Of a stretch of DNA of 64,000 bases, positions 52,725 through 61,952 are shown piece after piece. Position numbers and translations under genes: made by a program. The notes beneath the pieces were generated by a model. The model ran no database searches, was not told the DNA's origin, and worked only from the letters and a program-made list of their open reading frames with translations. The DNA is from DASVRZ01 sp038230215 (GTDB lineage: Bacteria > Verrucomicrobiota > Verrucomicrobiia > Chthoniobacterales > DASVRZ01), in NCBI GenBank assembly GCA_038230215.1, contig JBBRNR010000009.1, positions 1 to 64,000 on the forward strand, written 5' to 3'. Position 1 is the stretch's first letter. Each line of letters opens with the position of its first letter.

Positions 52725-54884
52725 TTAAAGCAGACTCAACTGGCGCAGGGAGCGGCGCAGTTCGTTCATATCCACCGGCTTGACGAGATGCGCGACAAAT
52801 CCCGCATTCTCCGAGCGCCGGATGTCTTCGTCCATGCCGTAGCCGGTAAGGGCGATGCCACGCAAGCCGTAAAGCGCGCGGAGTTCCTCCATCAACTCGA
52901 TCCCGGTGCCATCTGGCAGGCCGAGATCGGAAATGACGGCATCAAAAGTGCCAGCAGCCGCCCCTGCACGAGCCTCGGCGAGCGTTCCGGCAGTCGTCAC
53001 CTCGTGCCCCAGCCGCTTGAGCAACCGGGCAAGCACCACACGAGTCGCCTCGTGATCCTCCACCACGAGCAGACGCATGGTCGGGTCGTCCACCAGAGAT
53101 GCCGTCTTTGCGACGTTTTTTTCTGATAAGGGTGAGGGTGGAATGGCGGCTCCAGGGAGTTGCACTATGAAGGTGGAGCCTAGCCCGTGTCCGGGACTTT
53201 CCACGGAAATGGTGCCGCCGTGCAGATCGACGATGGCACGGGCGATGGCCAGCCCGAGGCCAAGGCCGCCGAAACGATGGTCGTGCCCGAGCATTTGCTC
53301 AAAGGGCTCGAAAATGCGTTCCATCTCGGGTGAGTCGAGTCCGATTCCATTGTCCGCGACCTCAATGCAAAGCAGGTCGCCTTTTTTCGGATCGAGGCTG
53401 GGGACGTTCCGGGAAACAATGCTGATGCGACCCCCGCGAGGAGTGAATTTCACGGCGTTACGCAGCAAATTCCAGAGGACCTGCTGGAGGCGGGTGGAAT
53501 CGCCCTGAAGATGATTGCTGATGGCCGAGAGTCTCAGATCGATCTCGATTTGTTTCTCCCTCGCCTCATCGCGCACGATCTCTACGACCAGGCCGATAAG
53601 GGAATGCAGGTCGCAGGAGGCGGAGTGCAAGGTCAGTTTTCCCCGGGTGATCCGGGTGAGATCGAGTAGATCGTCGATCAACCGCGCTTCCAAGGCGACG
53701 TTGCGGGCGATCATGGCGAAGGAATCGCGGACCGTCTCCGAGAGCGTCTCATCTTCGCTCATCGCCACGGCTGTCATCAGCACGGGATTGAGCGGTGTGC
53801 GCAACTCGTGGGAGAGTGCCGCGAGGAAATTATCCTTGGCCTGCGAGGCGATCTCGGCATTGGCCAGAGCCACGCGCAAAGCCTCCGCTCCCTCTTGAAT
53901 CCGACGCTCAAATTCGGCGCGGTCGCTAATGTCGGTATTCGTCCCGAACCACTGAATGATGTCGCCGGCGGCATTGCGCTGTGGGACGACACGGGTGAGA
54001 AAGGTGCGGAATCGGCCATCCGCCCCACGCAAGGGAAACTCCATCTCGAAGTTCACCCCCAACTGGATGGCTGCCTGCCATTTCTGCATCACCTCCGGGA
54101 GAATCTCGGGATCGTGCACGCTCTGCCAGCCCCAGCCCGCCATCTGCTCGGGAGTGGTGCCGGTGTATTCATACCAGCGGCGATTATACCAATGAATGAA
54201 ACCGTCGGCATGAGCGGCCCAGGCGAGATGGGCAATGGAGTCGCCCAAAGCGCGGAAACGCGACTCGGATTCACGCAAGTCCTCCTCCGCCCGTTTGCGC
54301 AGGACCCATTGCGAGAGACTGTCGGCGATAAGCCCCAATTCGTGCATAACCGCCTCGGAAAGGGCGTTCTGGGAAAAAATCGCCATGACACCGAGCACGC
54401 GGCCCTCCAGCAGGAGCGGATAACCGGCAAAGGCCTCCATGCCCTCGCGGTCTGCCCATTCAGGGTCACTGATATTGGGATCGTGCCGGACATCGTTCGT
54501 CAGGAGCGGCTCGCGGTTCTGAGCAATACGGCCGATCTTATATTCACCCATTTTTACACGGCCGTGAGGACCGTCCAGGTGAGTGTAGAGCCCGGCACTT
54601 GCTTGTAACTCGAGTGTGTTTTCAGCCTCATTCAGTGTCCAGACCCGGGCCAATGCCGCCTGCAGATGCTTCACTAATGCTTCGCTGCACGCCTGCAACA
54701 CCTCGCGCAAAGTGGCCTTGCTCACCAGAGCCGCACCAATATCTGCTCGCAAAGTTGTCAGGCGCATCTGTCCCCGCAACGTCCTCAAAACCTCCGCATC
54801 CCGGGTTTCCTCCCCCGGCACTGGCGAATCTGAAAGACCGGGAAGCATGGAACCAAAGGGTAGGCGGTTTTCAGTGCTACGCAT
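52725..54884 (-). CDS. GAF-PAS hybrid sensor histidine kinase
   Basis: A 719-residue soluble kinase. A GAF domain (about 40-200; LASAGLYTHL-like LQASAGLYTH, EPLLTNDVRHD, FAGYPLLLEGRVLGVM) and a PAS domain (about 215-340; ALGDSIAHLAWAAHADGFIH, YEYTGTTPEQM, FRTFLTRVVPQRN) lead to HisKA (FLAALSHELRTPLNPVL). The ATPase has VLWNLLRNAVKFTPRGG, IEVADNGIGLD and FGGLGLGLAIAR. The C-terminal receiver has LVVEDHEAT and VISDLGLPDGTGIE. No membrane segment, so the signal is probably cytoplasmic and small-molecule-like. A partner regulator is not adjacent. Confidence 0.93.
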   Translation of the reverse strand: MRSTENRLPFGSMLPGLSDSPVPGEETRDAEVLRTLRGQMRLTTLRADIGAALVSKATLREVLQACSEALVKHLQAALARVWTLNEAENTLELQASAGLYTHLDGPHGRVKMGEYKIGRIAQNREPLLTNDVRHDPNISDPEWADREGMEAFAGYPLLLEGRVLGVMAIFSQNALSEAVMHELGLIADSLSQWVLRKRAEEDLRESESRFRALGDSIAHLAWAAHADGFIHWYNRRWYEYTGTTPEQMAGWGWQSVHDPEILPEVMQKWQAAIQLGVNFEMEFPLRGADGRFRTFLTRVVPQRNAAGDIIQWFGTNTDISDRAEFERRIQEGAEALRVALANAEIASQAKDNFLAALSHELRTPLNPVLMTAVAMSEDETLSETVRDSFAMIARNVALEARLIDDLLDLTRITRGKLTLHSASCDLHSLIGLVVEIVRDEAREKQIEIDLRLSAISNHLQGDSTRLQQVLWNLLRNAVKFTPRGGRISIVSRNVPSLDPKKGDLLCIEVADNGIGLDSPEMERIFEPFEQMLGHDHRFGGLGLGLAIARAIVDLHGGTISVESPGHGLGSTFIVQLPGAAIPPSPLSEKNVAKTASLVDDPTMRLLVVEDHEATRVVLARLLKRLGHEVTTAGTLAEARAGAAAGTFDAVISDLGLPDGTGIELMEELRALYGLRGIALTGYGMDEDIRRSENAGFVAHLVKPVDMNELRRSLRQLSLL

Positions 54885-54965
54885 CTACCTTTCTTCGTCA
54901 ATATCCTTCTTTCTGCTCCCATTTATGTCGGAAAACGGGCGGGACGTGTATAAATTGCCCTGACC

Positions 54966-57002
54966 ATGGGAAACATTCGCCTCCTCCCCGAAGACGTTGC
55001 CAATCAAGTGGCGGCTGGCGAAGTCGTGGAGCGGCCCGCTTCCGTCATCAAGGAACTCGTCGAAAACAGCCTCGACGCCGGGGCGAAACGCATCGAAGTC
55101 CTCATTCGGCGCGGCGGCAACTCCCAGATCAAAGTCGTCGATGACGGCATCGGGATGGATCGCGACGACGCTCTTCTCTGTCTCGAACGCCATGCCACGA
55201 GTAAGATCCGACTCGGATCGGACCTCGCCGCCATCGCCACACTGGGGTTTCGCGGCGAGGCGCTCCCGAGCATCGCCAGCGTGTCGCGTTTTCGCCTCAG
55301 CACCCGTCCGCGCGACGCTGAGGAAGGCACAGAAATTCTCATTTCTGGAGGGAAAATCGAGGCCGTCCGTTCCAGTGGCGACGCTCCGGGGACTCAGATC
55401 GAAGTCCGCTCACTTTTTTATAATCTGCCCGCGCGTCGGAAGTTTCTCCGCACGGAAAATACCGAGGCCAGCCACATCGAGCACGCCCTGCACCTGCAAG
55501 CGATCGGGCATCCGGGTGTGGCATTCACTTATTTACGCGACGACCGGACGGTGTTCCAACTCCCCTCCTCCGCGACCCTCTCCGAACGCCTGCGTGATCT
55601 CTATGGAAGTCCGTTCGTCGAGCAACTGGTCGAAATGCCGCCCATCGACGACGCCGGAATCCGCCCCGGAGAATCCGGGATTCGTATTTGGGGCCTGATC
55701 GGGAAACCAGGAGTCTCGCGGTCGAATCGCAGCCAGCAGATCAGTTTCGTAAATGGACGCGCCGTGGAAAACCAGTCGATCAACCACGGTCTGCGCGAGG
55801 GCTATCACACCGCCCTGATGCGCGGACAACACCCGATCACGTTCCTTTTTCTGGAACTGGACCCCGCGGCCGTCGATGTGAACGTCCACCCGGCGAAACG
55901 CGAAGTCCGTTTCCGCGATCCGGGCCTTATCCGCGAGAGTCTAGCCCGCGCCATTCGAACCACCCTCGACTCCACGCGCAGCGATTGGGAAAAACAGCTG
56001 GGTGCTCCCCCGCCCGCCTTCCCCAGAGGGTCCAAAACTTCCATCGACACGGTCGGAGGCTTCTGGCGGGAGCCAAAAATAACCTCCGACGCGGTCGGCA
56101 GTGATTTGCGGGAGCCAAAAATAACCTCCGACGCGGTCGACAGTGATTTACGGGAGCCAAAAATAACCTCCGACGCGGTCGACAGTGATTTGCGGGAGCC
56201 AAAAATAACCTCCGACGCGGTCGACAGTGATTTGCGGGAGCCAAAAATAACCTCCGACACGGTCGACAGTGATTTACGGGAGCCAAAAATAACCTCCGAC
56301 GCGGTCGGCGGGAGTTTTTTGTTCCCCGCCAGCAGCTCCGACGCGGTTGGGACGACTTTCCCCGTGCCCCCCGGAGCTGTCGATCACGCCCCGGGAGGCT
56401 TTTCAGCGCCCCCGCCCTTCAAAATTCTCGGCGTCCTCGGTAAACTTTACATTCTCCTCGAATCCGCCGACGGCCTTGTACTCGTCGATCAGCACGCCGC
56501 CCACGAACGCATCCTCTTTGAGCAACTCCAGCGCAGCATGGAAACTCGCGGAGTCGCCTCCCAACGTCTCCTGCTTCCCCTCACTCTCGCCGTCGCGCCG
56601 CGCGATCACGCCTGGCTTTCGCAAAATCTGCCCACACTGCATCGCATGGGCATCGGCATCGAACCTTTTGGCGAAAGCCTCGGCGACACCACCTACAAAA
56701 TCGATGCCCTGCCCAGCTTCATCAAAACCAGCGACCCGCTCACACTCATCCGCCGCCTCATCGATGATCTCCGCTCCGTCACCACGCAAACGAGCAGTCT
56801 GCGCCTGGGTGAGGACGTGATCGCGAAGACCGTGTGTCGTCACGCTGTGAAAGCGAACGACGTGCTGCATCGCGAAGAACAGGCGCATCTGATCCAGGAT
56901 TTGCTGGCGTGCGACCTCCCCTATTGCTGTCCTCACGGCAGGCCGACTTTGATCCAATTCAGCTACGGGGACCTGGAGAAAAAATTCGGGCGCAAGGCGT
57001 AG
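54966..57002 (+). CDS. mutL: DNA mismatch repair endonuclease MutL
   Basis: A 678-residue mismatch repair protein. The N-terminal GHKL ATPase has GEVVERPASVIKELVENSLD, DDGIGM, ATSKI and TLGFRGEALPSIAS; the transducer domain has NVHPAKREVRF. The C-terminal domain has the endonuclease motif DQHAAHERILFE (DQHA-x2-E-x4-E) at 508-519, CRHAVKAND and CPHGRPT, so it nicks DNA and needs no MutH. The linker holds seven 14-residue repeats (about residues 362-459), an unusual insertion that explains the greater than normal length. Confidence 0.96.
   Translation: MGNIRLLPEDVANQVAAGEVVERPASVIKELVENSLDAGAKRIEVLIRRGGNSQIKVVDDGIGMDRDDALLCLERHATSKIRLGSDLAAIATLGFRGEALPSIASVSRFRLSTRPRDAEEGTEILISGGKIEAVRSSGDAPGTQIEVRSLFYNLPARRKFLRTENTEASHIEHALHLQAIGHPGVAFTYLRDDRTVFQLPSSATLSERLRDLYGSPFVEQLVEMPPIDDAGIRPGESGIRIWGLIGKPGVSRSNRSQQISFVNGRAVENQSINHGLREGYHTALMRGQHPITFLFLELDPAAVDVNVHPAKREVRFRDPGLIRESLARAIRTTLDSTRSDWEKQLGAPPPAFPRGSKTSIDTVGGFWREPKITSDAVGSDLREPKITSDAVDSDLREPKITSDAVDSDLREPKITSDAVDSDLREPKITSDTVDSDLREPKITSDAVGGSFLFPASSSDAVGTTFPVPPGAVDHAPGGFSAPPPFKILGVLGKLYILLESADGLVLVDQHAAHERILFEQLQRSMETRGVASQRLLLPLTLAVAPRDHAWLSQNLPTLHRMGIGIEPFGESLGDTTYKIDALPSFIKTSDPLTLIRRLIDDLRSVTTQTSSLRLGEDVIAKTVCRHAVKANDVLHREEQAHLIQDLLACDLPYCCPHGRPTLIQFSYGDLEKKFGRKA
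56050..56343 (+). repeat. 42-bp tandem repeats within mutL (7 units)
   Basis: Units start with CGGTCG at 56050, 56092, 56134, 56176, 56218, 56260 and 56302, exactly 42 bp apart. Units two to five are near-identical: CGGTCGACAGTGATTTGCGG then GAGCCAAAAATAACCTCCGA and CG. First and last units diverge. A remnant (TCCAAAACTTCCATCGACA) precedes and another starts at 56344. Translated: (V)(D/G)SDLREPKITSDA, polar and charged, consistent with a disordered linker. The near-identity implies recent expansion. Confidence 0.95.
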
Positions 57003-57009
57003 CGGTCGT

Positions 57010-57287
57010 CTTCGGGAGCGCACGCGTCTCGCGTGTTCTTTACGCCCGCCTAAAAGAATAGGGCATGACGACCCATTATGGCGGCGAACCTTCTCCTCCG
57101 GGGAGCGCGGGCCGCTGGCCTGCCGTTTTGGGCGGCTCGCCTAAAACAAGCACGTCTTGGGGCGGGACTATAGATAGAGAGTGTGCGCGGTCTCGCGTCG
57201 TTCGTTTCTAGAATGGCTGTTGCGCAGATGGGGACGTGTCTTCGGCGAGCCGCCAAAGACTGCAGGCCAGCGGCCCGCGCTCCCCGG
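57010..57287. repeat. Dispersed repeat and long inverted repeat after mutL
   Basis: The 320-bp gap after mutL carries CTTCGGGAGCGCACGCG-TCTCGCGTG (57010-57036), the same element as at 14351-14379. It also holds an inverted repeat of about 44 bp with arms 57098-57141 and 57244-57287 around 102 bp, sharing GGGGAGCGCGGGCCGCTGG, CCTGC and GGCGGCTCGCC. No gene is seen. It may be a small mobile or structural repeat, or transcription end signals for the convergent genes mutL and the STT3-like gene. Confidence 0.7.
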
Positions 57288-57322
57288 CAGTGGACGCTCC
57301 GAGCTGGGCTTGGGGCACCGCT

Positions 57323-58831
57323 TTACGGCTCGGCGACGACCCGATACAAGCGGAAGAACTGCGTTTCCTTTTCCAGTCGGAGAAAAGCCGGGGCTTTGCG
57401 CGGGCTATTATAGATGGTGACGCCAAGGGCATCGTTCGCCGCCGGGATATCCACCAAGCCCGACGCGGTGGAAAGAACGCGACTCGGCTCATACGCGACG
57501 ACCCAGCGAACTTGCCTCCGCAGAGCGATCTCCCGGGCTTTTTCTGGAAAACGACTCAGGTAGAAATTGGCGACGTCCTCATTCCCAGGCAGGCTCTGGT
57601 GCGAGCTTCCGGCAACGCATTTCGCCCCGCTCCAATACGCGATCTCCGGCGACAGCCACCACGGTGCGATCACACCGCCGCCGTCGTCGATGAAGCGGCA
57701 GATCTGGCGGAGTTCGCGAGTGTCCTCGGCCTGTTCGGCGAGCCGTTCCTGCTCCGACTGCAGAGGCCAGAGACGCGAGTCCCATTCGGATGCAACTGGC
57801 CAGAAACCAAGGAAAAACAGGACCGCCACCCAGCTCGCCCGCCATTTTTCCAAGAGAAACGGCAGCGCGAAGATCACCGCAATGCCCATGAAATATCCCC
57901 AGCGCGCGGCTGTGGTGCAGAGGAGAAAGGTGAGCAGGAGCAACCCTCCCCATTGGAATGCAACTCGACTCCGGGCACGGATGAACGCGAACGGCAGAGC
58001 CAGCAAGGCGAGGCCAAACCAGCTCAAGTAGGTTTTGGAAAACCAGCCCATCGGAGCGAGTTCGCCGATGGATCGGGACCAACGCTCGAAAAGCGGCCCC
58101 GTCGGCAGCGGTCCGACATGCCAGTGTTCGATGAAGAGGGCGAGGAGCAGGACGAGTCCCATGGTGATGGCGGCGATGGCGCGCGGTCGGTTGAACCACG
58201 ACCGCCGATGCGCAGCAATGCCGAGGAGGACGGTGGCGGCGAGCAGGATCGCGGGCTCGAAAAGCGAGGTCCAGAGGGCGAGACCCCACGCGAGGCCGTT
58301 CCAGATCGGAATGGAACTCGACTCAGTCGGGGGCTTGGGGTTCATTTCCCATTCCGTGGCAAAGGCGGCGGTGAGGAGCAGAATGAGCAATGCCTGGTGG
58401 TCGGGCCTTCCGAGCACGGTGCCGTGGACGAGGATCGGACTGACGGCAAAGGTGAGAAGCACGGCGATTTGCGTAACGAAGCGAAAGCGGCGAACCCATT
58501 TCCAAAGAATGAGGCCAGAGGCGAGTGCGAGCAGGATGGGCGTGATCGCGCCCGCGAAATCGATGTTTCCAGTGATCCCTGCGACGCTGGCGATGAGGTA
58601 ATCCAGCGGCGCAGTGGTGTGCGGAGTGGTGCCAATGGGCCAGTTTTCAAAGTCGTGATGCCGCAAAATCGTCCCGGGATGGGCGACGACGGCAGCGACG
58701 CGGGTCATGCGCGAGTAGCAGTCGGCGTCCACGAAATAGGTTTCCTGGCCGACGGAAATCTGGTCGTGGTTCCAGAGCCGTGCGAGGACGATCAACGCCA
58801 GACTGATGAGGAGAAGAAGCCCGCGTTTCAA
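57323..58831 (-). CDS. STT3-like GT-C membrane protein
   Basis: A 502-residue polytopic protein with about eleven helices and a soluble C-terminal region. After the first helix comes FVDADCYSRMTRV, like the catalytic DxD-containing first loop of STT3/AglB/PglB oligosaccharyltransferases. HGTVLGRPDHQALLILLL resembles the STT3 xDHH loop, and IAPWWLSPEIAYWSG resembles WWD-type motif regions. It may transfer a lipid-linked glycan to protein, or be a related GT-C enzyme. It stands alone, convergent with mutL. Confidence 0.7.
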   Translation of the reverse strand: MKRGLLLLISLALIVLARLWNHDQISVGQETYFVDADCYSRMTRVAAVVAHPGTILRHHDFENWPIGTTPHTTAPLDYLIASVAGITGNIDFAGAITPILLALASGLILWKWVRRFRFVTQIAVLLTFAVSPILVHGTVLGRPDHQALLILLLTAAFATEWEMNPKPPTESSSIPIWNGLAWGLALWTSLFEPAILLAATVLLGIAAHRRSWFNRPRAIAAITMGLVLLLALFIEHWHVGPLPTGPLFERWSRSIGELAPMGWFSKTYLSWFGLALLALPFAFIRARSRVAFQWGGLLLLTFLLCTTAARWGYFMGIAVIFALPFLLEKWRASWVAVLFFLGFWPVASEWDSRLWPLQSEQERLAEQAEDTRELRQICRFIDDGGGVIAPWWLSPEIAYWSGAKCVAGSSHQSLPGNEDVANFYLSRFPEKAREIALRRQVRWVVAYEPSRVLSTASGLVDIPAANDALGVTIYNSPRKAPAFLRLEKETQFFRLYRVVAEP

Positions 58832-59024
58832 GGCGACAAAAATCCTCTGGCGCGAGGAAGTTGTCGATCATGGAGTTTTTCGGAGTGGAAAAGCACCAAT
58901 TGTGGTGTTGCCGCCGTGCGACCACACTATCTCGTGGTGTCGGGTGGGTTTGGCTGGAAGAAAAGCATTGTTATTTAAGTGGAAACCCGCTAACTTTCCC
59001 GCTCAGTAAATCCAAACGTTTTCT

Positions 59025-61586
59025 ATGGCTGACAGCCCATCTCTCGACTCCCTCCCCCTCACCGGCCTCAACTCCGAGACCGCCTCCAAAAAATCCGAAT
59101 ACAATGCCGATGACTTGAGCTCGCTCAAGGGTCTGGAAGCCGTTCGTAAAAAGCCGGGCATGTATATAGGCGGCACGGACGAACGGGCGCTGCACCATTG
59201 CGTGAGCGAGGTTTTGGACAACTCGGTCGATGAATTTCTGGCCGGTTATTGCACACACATCGACGTGACGATTCACAGCGACGGCTCCATTTCCATTCGC
59301 GACAACGGGCGCGGCATTCCTGTGGATATCAACAAGGAGGAAGGCATTCCCGGGGTGGAATTGGTTCTGACTCGATTGCATTCCGGCGGAAAATATGGCC
59401 AGGGAAACTACGAGTATTCCGGCGGCACCCACGGTGTCGGCGCGAAGTGCGTGAACGCCGTTTCGGAGTGGTTCAAGGTCGAGGTGACTCGCGAAGGCAA
59501 GGTGCATGCCATGTCGTTCGAGCGCGGTGTGACGAAGACGCAGCTCCATGTGGTAGCGGAGACGAACACGAAGAAATCGACCGGGACTTTGATTACGTTC
59601 ATGCCGGACTCGGAGATTTTTCAGGAGACTCTGGAGTTCAAGGCGGAGCGGATTATTACCCGACTGAACGATCTGGCTTACATCAATGCGCCGCTGAGTT
59701 TCACGTTTTTGGACGAGCGCGTGGAGAGCCCGCATTCGGTGCAGGTAGTGCATCCCAGAGGGATCGAGGAGTTTGTCGGTCGTCTGGTAGAGAACAAATC
59801 GGTGGTGCATCCGAAGCCAATTATGATCAAGGGCACGCGCGAGAAGGTGATCGTGGAGATCGGGTTGCACTATACCGACACGTATAATGAGCAGCTTTTG
59901 TGTTACACGAATGCGGTGCCGAATCCGGATGGCGGCACGCACAGCAGCGGTTTCCGCGGGTCACTCACTCGCGCGATCAATCAATACGCCAAGAACAATA
60001 ATCTGATCAAAGACAAGGAACCAGCGATCACCGGGAACGATGTGCTCGAAGGTCTGGCGGCAGTGGTCAGCGTGAAGCATCCAGACCCACGATTTGAGAG
60101 CCAGACGAAGGTAAAACTGATTACACCGGAAGTCGAAAGCATCGTCGGCTCAGTGAGTTACGAAGGATTAATGCTCCACTTTGACCAGAATCCGAATGTC
60201 GGAAAACGCATCATTGAAAAATGCCTGATGGCGGCTCGTGCTCGTGAAGCGGCTCGTAAAGCTCGCGAAACTGTCCGAAAAGGTGCGCTCACTGGTGGCG
60301 GACTGCCAGGCAAATTGGCGGATTGTTCCGAGCGCGATCCAGCTTTGACCGAACTTTACGTGGTTGAAGGTGATTCCGCAGGTGGTTCCGCGAAACAAGG
60401 ACGCGACCGGCGTTTCCAAGCGATTCTGCCGATCAAGGGAAAGATCATCAATGTGGAGAAGGCGCGCCTCGACAAAGTACTGCAAAATACCGAGGTCCAG
60501 ACGCTCATTACAGCGATCGGAACCGGCATCGGCAGCGGTGATCAGGAAGGATCGTTTAATATCGAGAAGCTGCGCTACGGCCGCATCATTATCATGACCG
60601 ATGCCGACGTGGACGGCTCCCACATTCGCACGCTGTTACTGACGTTTTTCTACCGGCAAATGACCGAGCTGGTCAAGCAGGGCAAGATTTATATCGCCTG
60701 TCCCCCACTCTATTTGATCAAGCGCAAGAAGCGCGAGGAATACGTCGATGACGACGCGCAACTGAACAAGATTTTGATCTCTCTCGGCGCGGACGAAGTG
60801 AAATTGAAGCATCTGAGCGATGGGAAAGTCTTCAGCGCATCGCAGTTAAAGGACGTCCTCGAATTGCTCGAGCGCCTCGCCAAATTCAACGACGCGATCC
60901 GGCGTCACGGAGGCGAGTTTGAGGATTATCTGAATGAGCGTAATCCGAAGACCGGCTTGCTGCCAGCGTATCTGGTGAAAGTACGCGAGGGCAACACCGA
61001 GTGGACGACTTTTTTCCCCACGGAGAAGGAATTGCGCGCCTTTCACGAGGAGAATCGCGACTTAAACATTTTCGAGGAGCAGCCTCCCGCAGAATTAACG
61101 TTGGAACCGCTGCCCGAAAAACCAGCGGCAAAAAAACAGGATTCGATGCTGCGCCGGCGCGCGCGCTTGGTCGAGTTGCATGAGTCGGCCACGGTGCAGA
61201 AAATCATCGACGAACTCGCTCGCAAGGGACTGCGGATTGACCATTACGCCAACAACGATCAGCCTATTTACGAGATGACCGAGGGCGATGGTGATAAAGC
61301 GACCATTCACCGCCTGTTTTCCATTCCAGAAATCCTCAGTAAGATTCTTGAGATCGGCAAAAAAGGACTCTCCATCCAGCGCTTCAAGGGTCTCGGTGAG
61401 ATGAATCCAAAGCAACTTTTCGAGACCACGATGAATCCCGAAAAACGCCGCCTGCTGAAGGTCGATCTCAACGAGGATAACGCTATCGAGGCCGACAGCA
61501 TGTTTACCATTTTGATGGGCGACGTCGTCGAGCCGCGCAAGCAATTCATCGAGGACAATGCCCTAAACGCTCGCTTGGATGTGTAA
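59025..61586 (+). CDS. gyrB: DNA gyrase subunit B
   Basis: An 853-residue type II topoisomerase ATPase subunit. The GHKL ATPase has VLDNSVDEFLAGYCTHID, DNGRGIPVDI, GLHGVG-like GGTHGVGAKCVNAVS and the transducer. The TOPRIM domain has EGDSAGGSAKQGRDRRFQ and MTDADVDGSHIRTLLLTF. The C-terminal Gyr-specific region ends RRLLKVDLNEDNAIEADSMF, MGDVVEPRKQFIEDNA. Upstream of gyrA but separated by a toxin-antitoxin pair. gyrB versus parE is decided by the adjoining gyrA. Confidence 0.96.
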   Translation: MADSPSLDSLPLTGLNSETASKKSEYNADDLSSLKGLEAVRKKPGMYIGGTDERALHHCVSEVLDNSVDEFLAGYCTHIDVTIHSDGSISIRDNGRGIPVDINKEEGIPGVELVLTRLHSGGKYGQGNYEYSGGTHGVGAKCVNAVSEWFKVEVTREGKVHAMSFERGVTKTQLHVVAETNTKKSTGTLITFMPDSEIFQETLEFKAERIITRLNDLAYINAPLSFTFLDERVESPHSVQVVHPRGIEEFVGRLVENKSVVHPKPIMIKGTREKVIVEIGLHYTDTYNEQLLCYTNAVPNPDGGTHSSGFRGSLTRAINQYAKNNNLIKDKEPAITGNDVLEGLAAVVSVKHPDPRFESQTKVKLITPEVESIVGSVSYEGLMLHFDQNPNVGKRIIEKCLMAARAREAARKARETVRKGALTGGGLPGKLADCSERDPALTELYVVEGDSAGGSAKQGRDRRFQAILPIKGKIINVEKARLDKVLQNTEVQTLITAIGTGIGSGDQEGSFNIEKLRYGRIIIMTDADVDGSHIRTLLLTFFYRQMTELVKQGKIYIACPPLYLIKRKKREEYVDDDAQLNKILISLGADEVKLKHLSDGKVFSASQLKDVLELLERLAKFNDAIRRHGGEFEDYLNERNPKTGLLPAYLVKVREGNTEWTTFFPTEKELRAFHEENRDLNIFEEQPPAELTLEPLPEKPAAKKQDSMLRRRARLVELHESATVQKIIDELARKGLRIDHYANNDQPIYEMTEGDGDKATIHRLFSIPEILSKILEIGKKGLSIQRFKGLGEMNPKQLFETTMNPEKRRLLKVDLNEDNAIEADSMFTILMGDVVEPRKQFIEDNALNARLDV

Positions 61587-61628
61587 ATAAAACTTGTGAG
61601 CGTGACTACTTGTGACTACAGTGCTGAA

Positions 61629-61949
61629 ATGAAACCTATTTTGCAGAGCAGATTGACCGATGGTGAGCCGTTTGGATCGACTGTCGTCAACGACATCAGT
61701 CTTCTTGGCAGCGAGCAGAAAGTCTCTGTTCGCACCGCGAAGGCGCAGCTTTCCAGTCTGCTTGATCTGGTGGAACAAGGGCGCGAAGTGGTGATTACCA
61801 GCAATGGCAAGCCGAAGGCTCGTCTTGTTTCTGCTGAGGTGGCGCGTAAGTCATTTGCCTTCTCCGTCGGTTTCCACCCCGCCCCATGGCGCGGCGGGCC
61901 GACAGCAGATGAGCTTGTGCGGGAAGATCGCGACAGCCGAGGCTGGTAA
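61629..61949 (+). CDS. Phd/YefM-like antitoxin
   Basis: A 106-residue protein. The core KVSVRTAKAQLSSLLDLVEQG then REVVITSNGKPKARLVS is the Phd/YefM DNA-binding antitoxin fold. The C-terminal FHPAPWRGGPTADELVREDR would bind and inhibit the toxin. GTG 61596 is an alternative earlier start. The long N-terminal extension before the core is unusual. The toxin gene starts 3 bp after its stop. It likely represses its own promoter. Confidence 0.82.
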   Translation: MKPILQSRLTDGEPFGSTVVNDISLLGSEQKVSVRTAKAQLSSLLDLVEQGREVVITSNGKPKARLVSAEVARKSFAFSVGFHPAPWRGGPTADELVREDRDSRGW

Positions 61950-61952
61950 AAC

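Noticed and set aside
56050..56343. mutL repeats as a CRISPR array
   Set aside because: Repeats are directly tandem with no unique spacers, in frame within a conserved gene.
57236..58978. Long plus-strand ORF (580 codons) over the STT3-like gene
   Set aside because: Low-complexity, charged antisense shadow; the minus-strand protein has coherent membrane helices and GT-C motifs.
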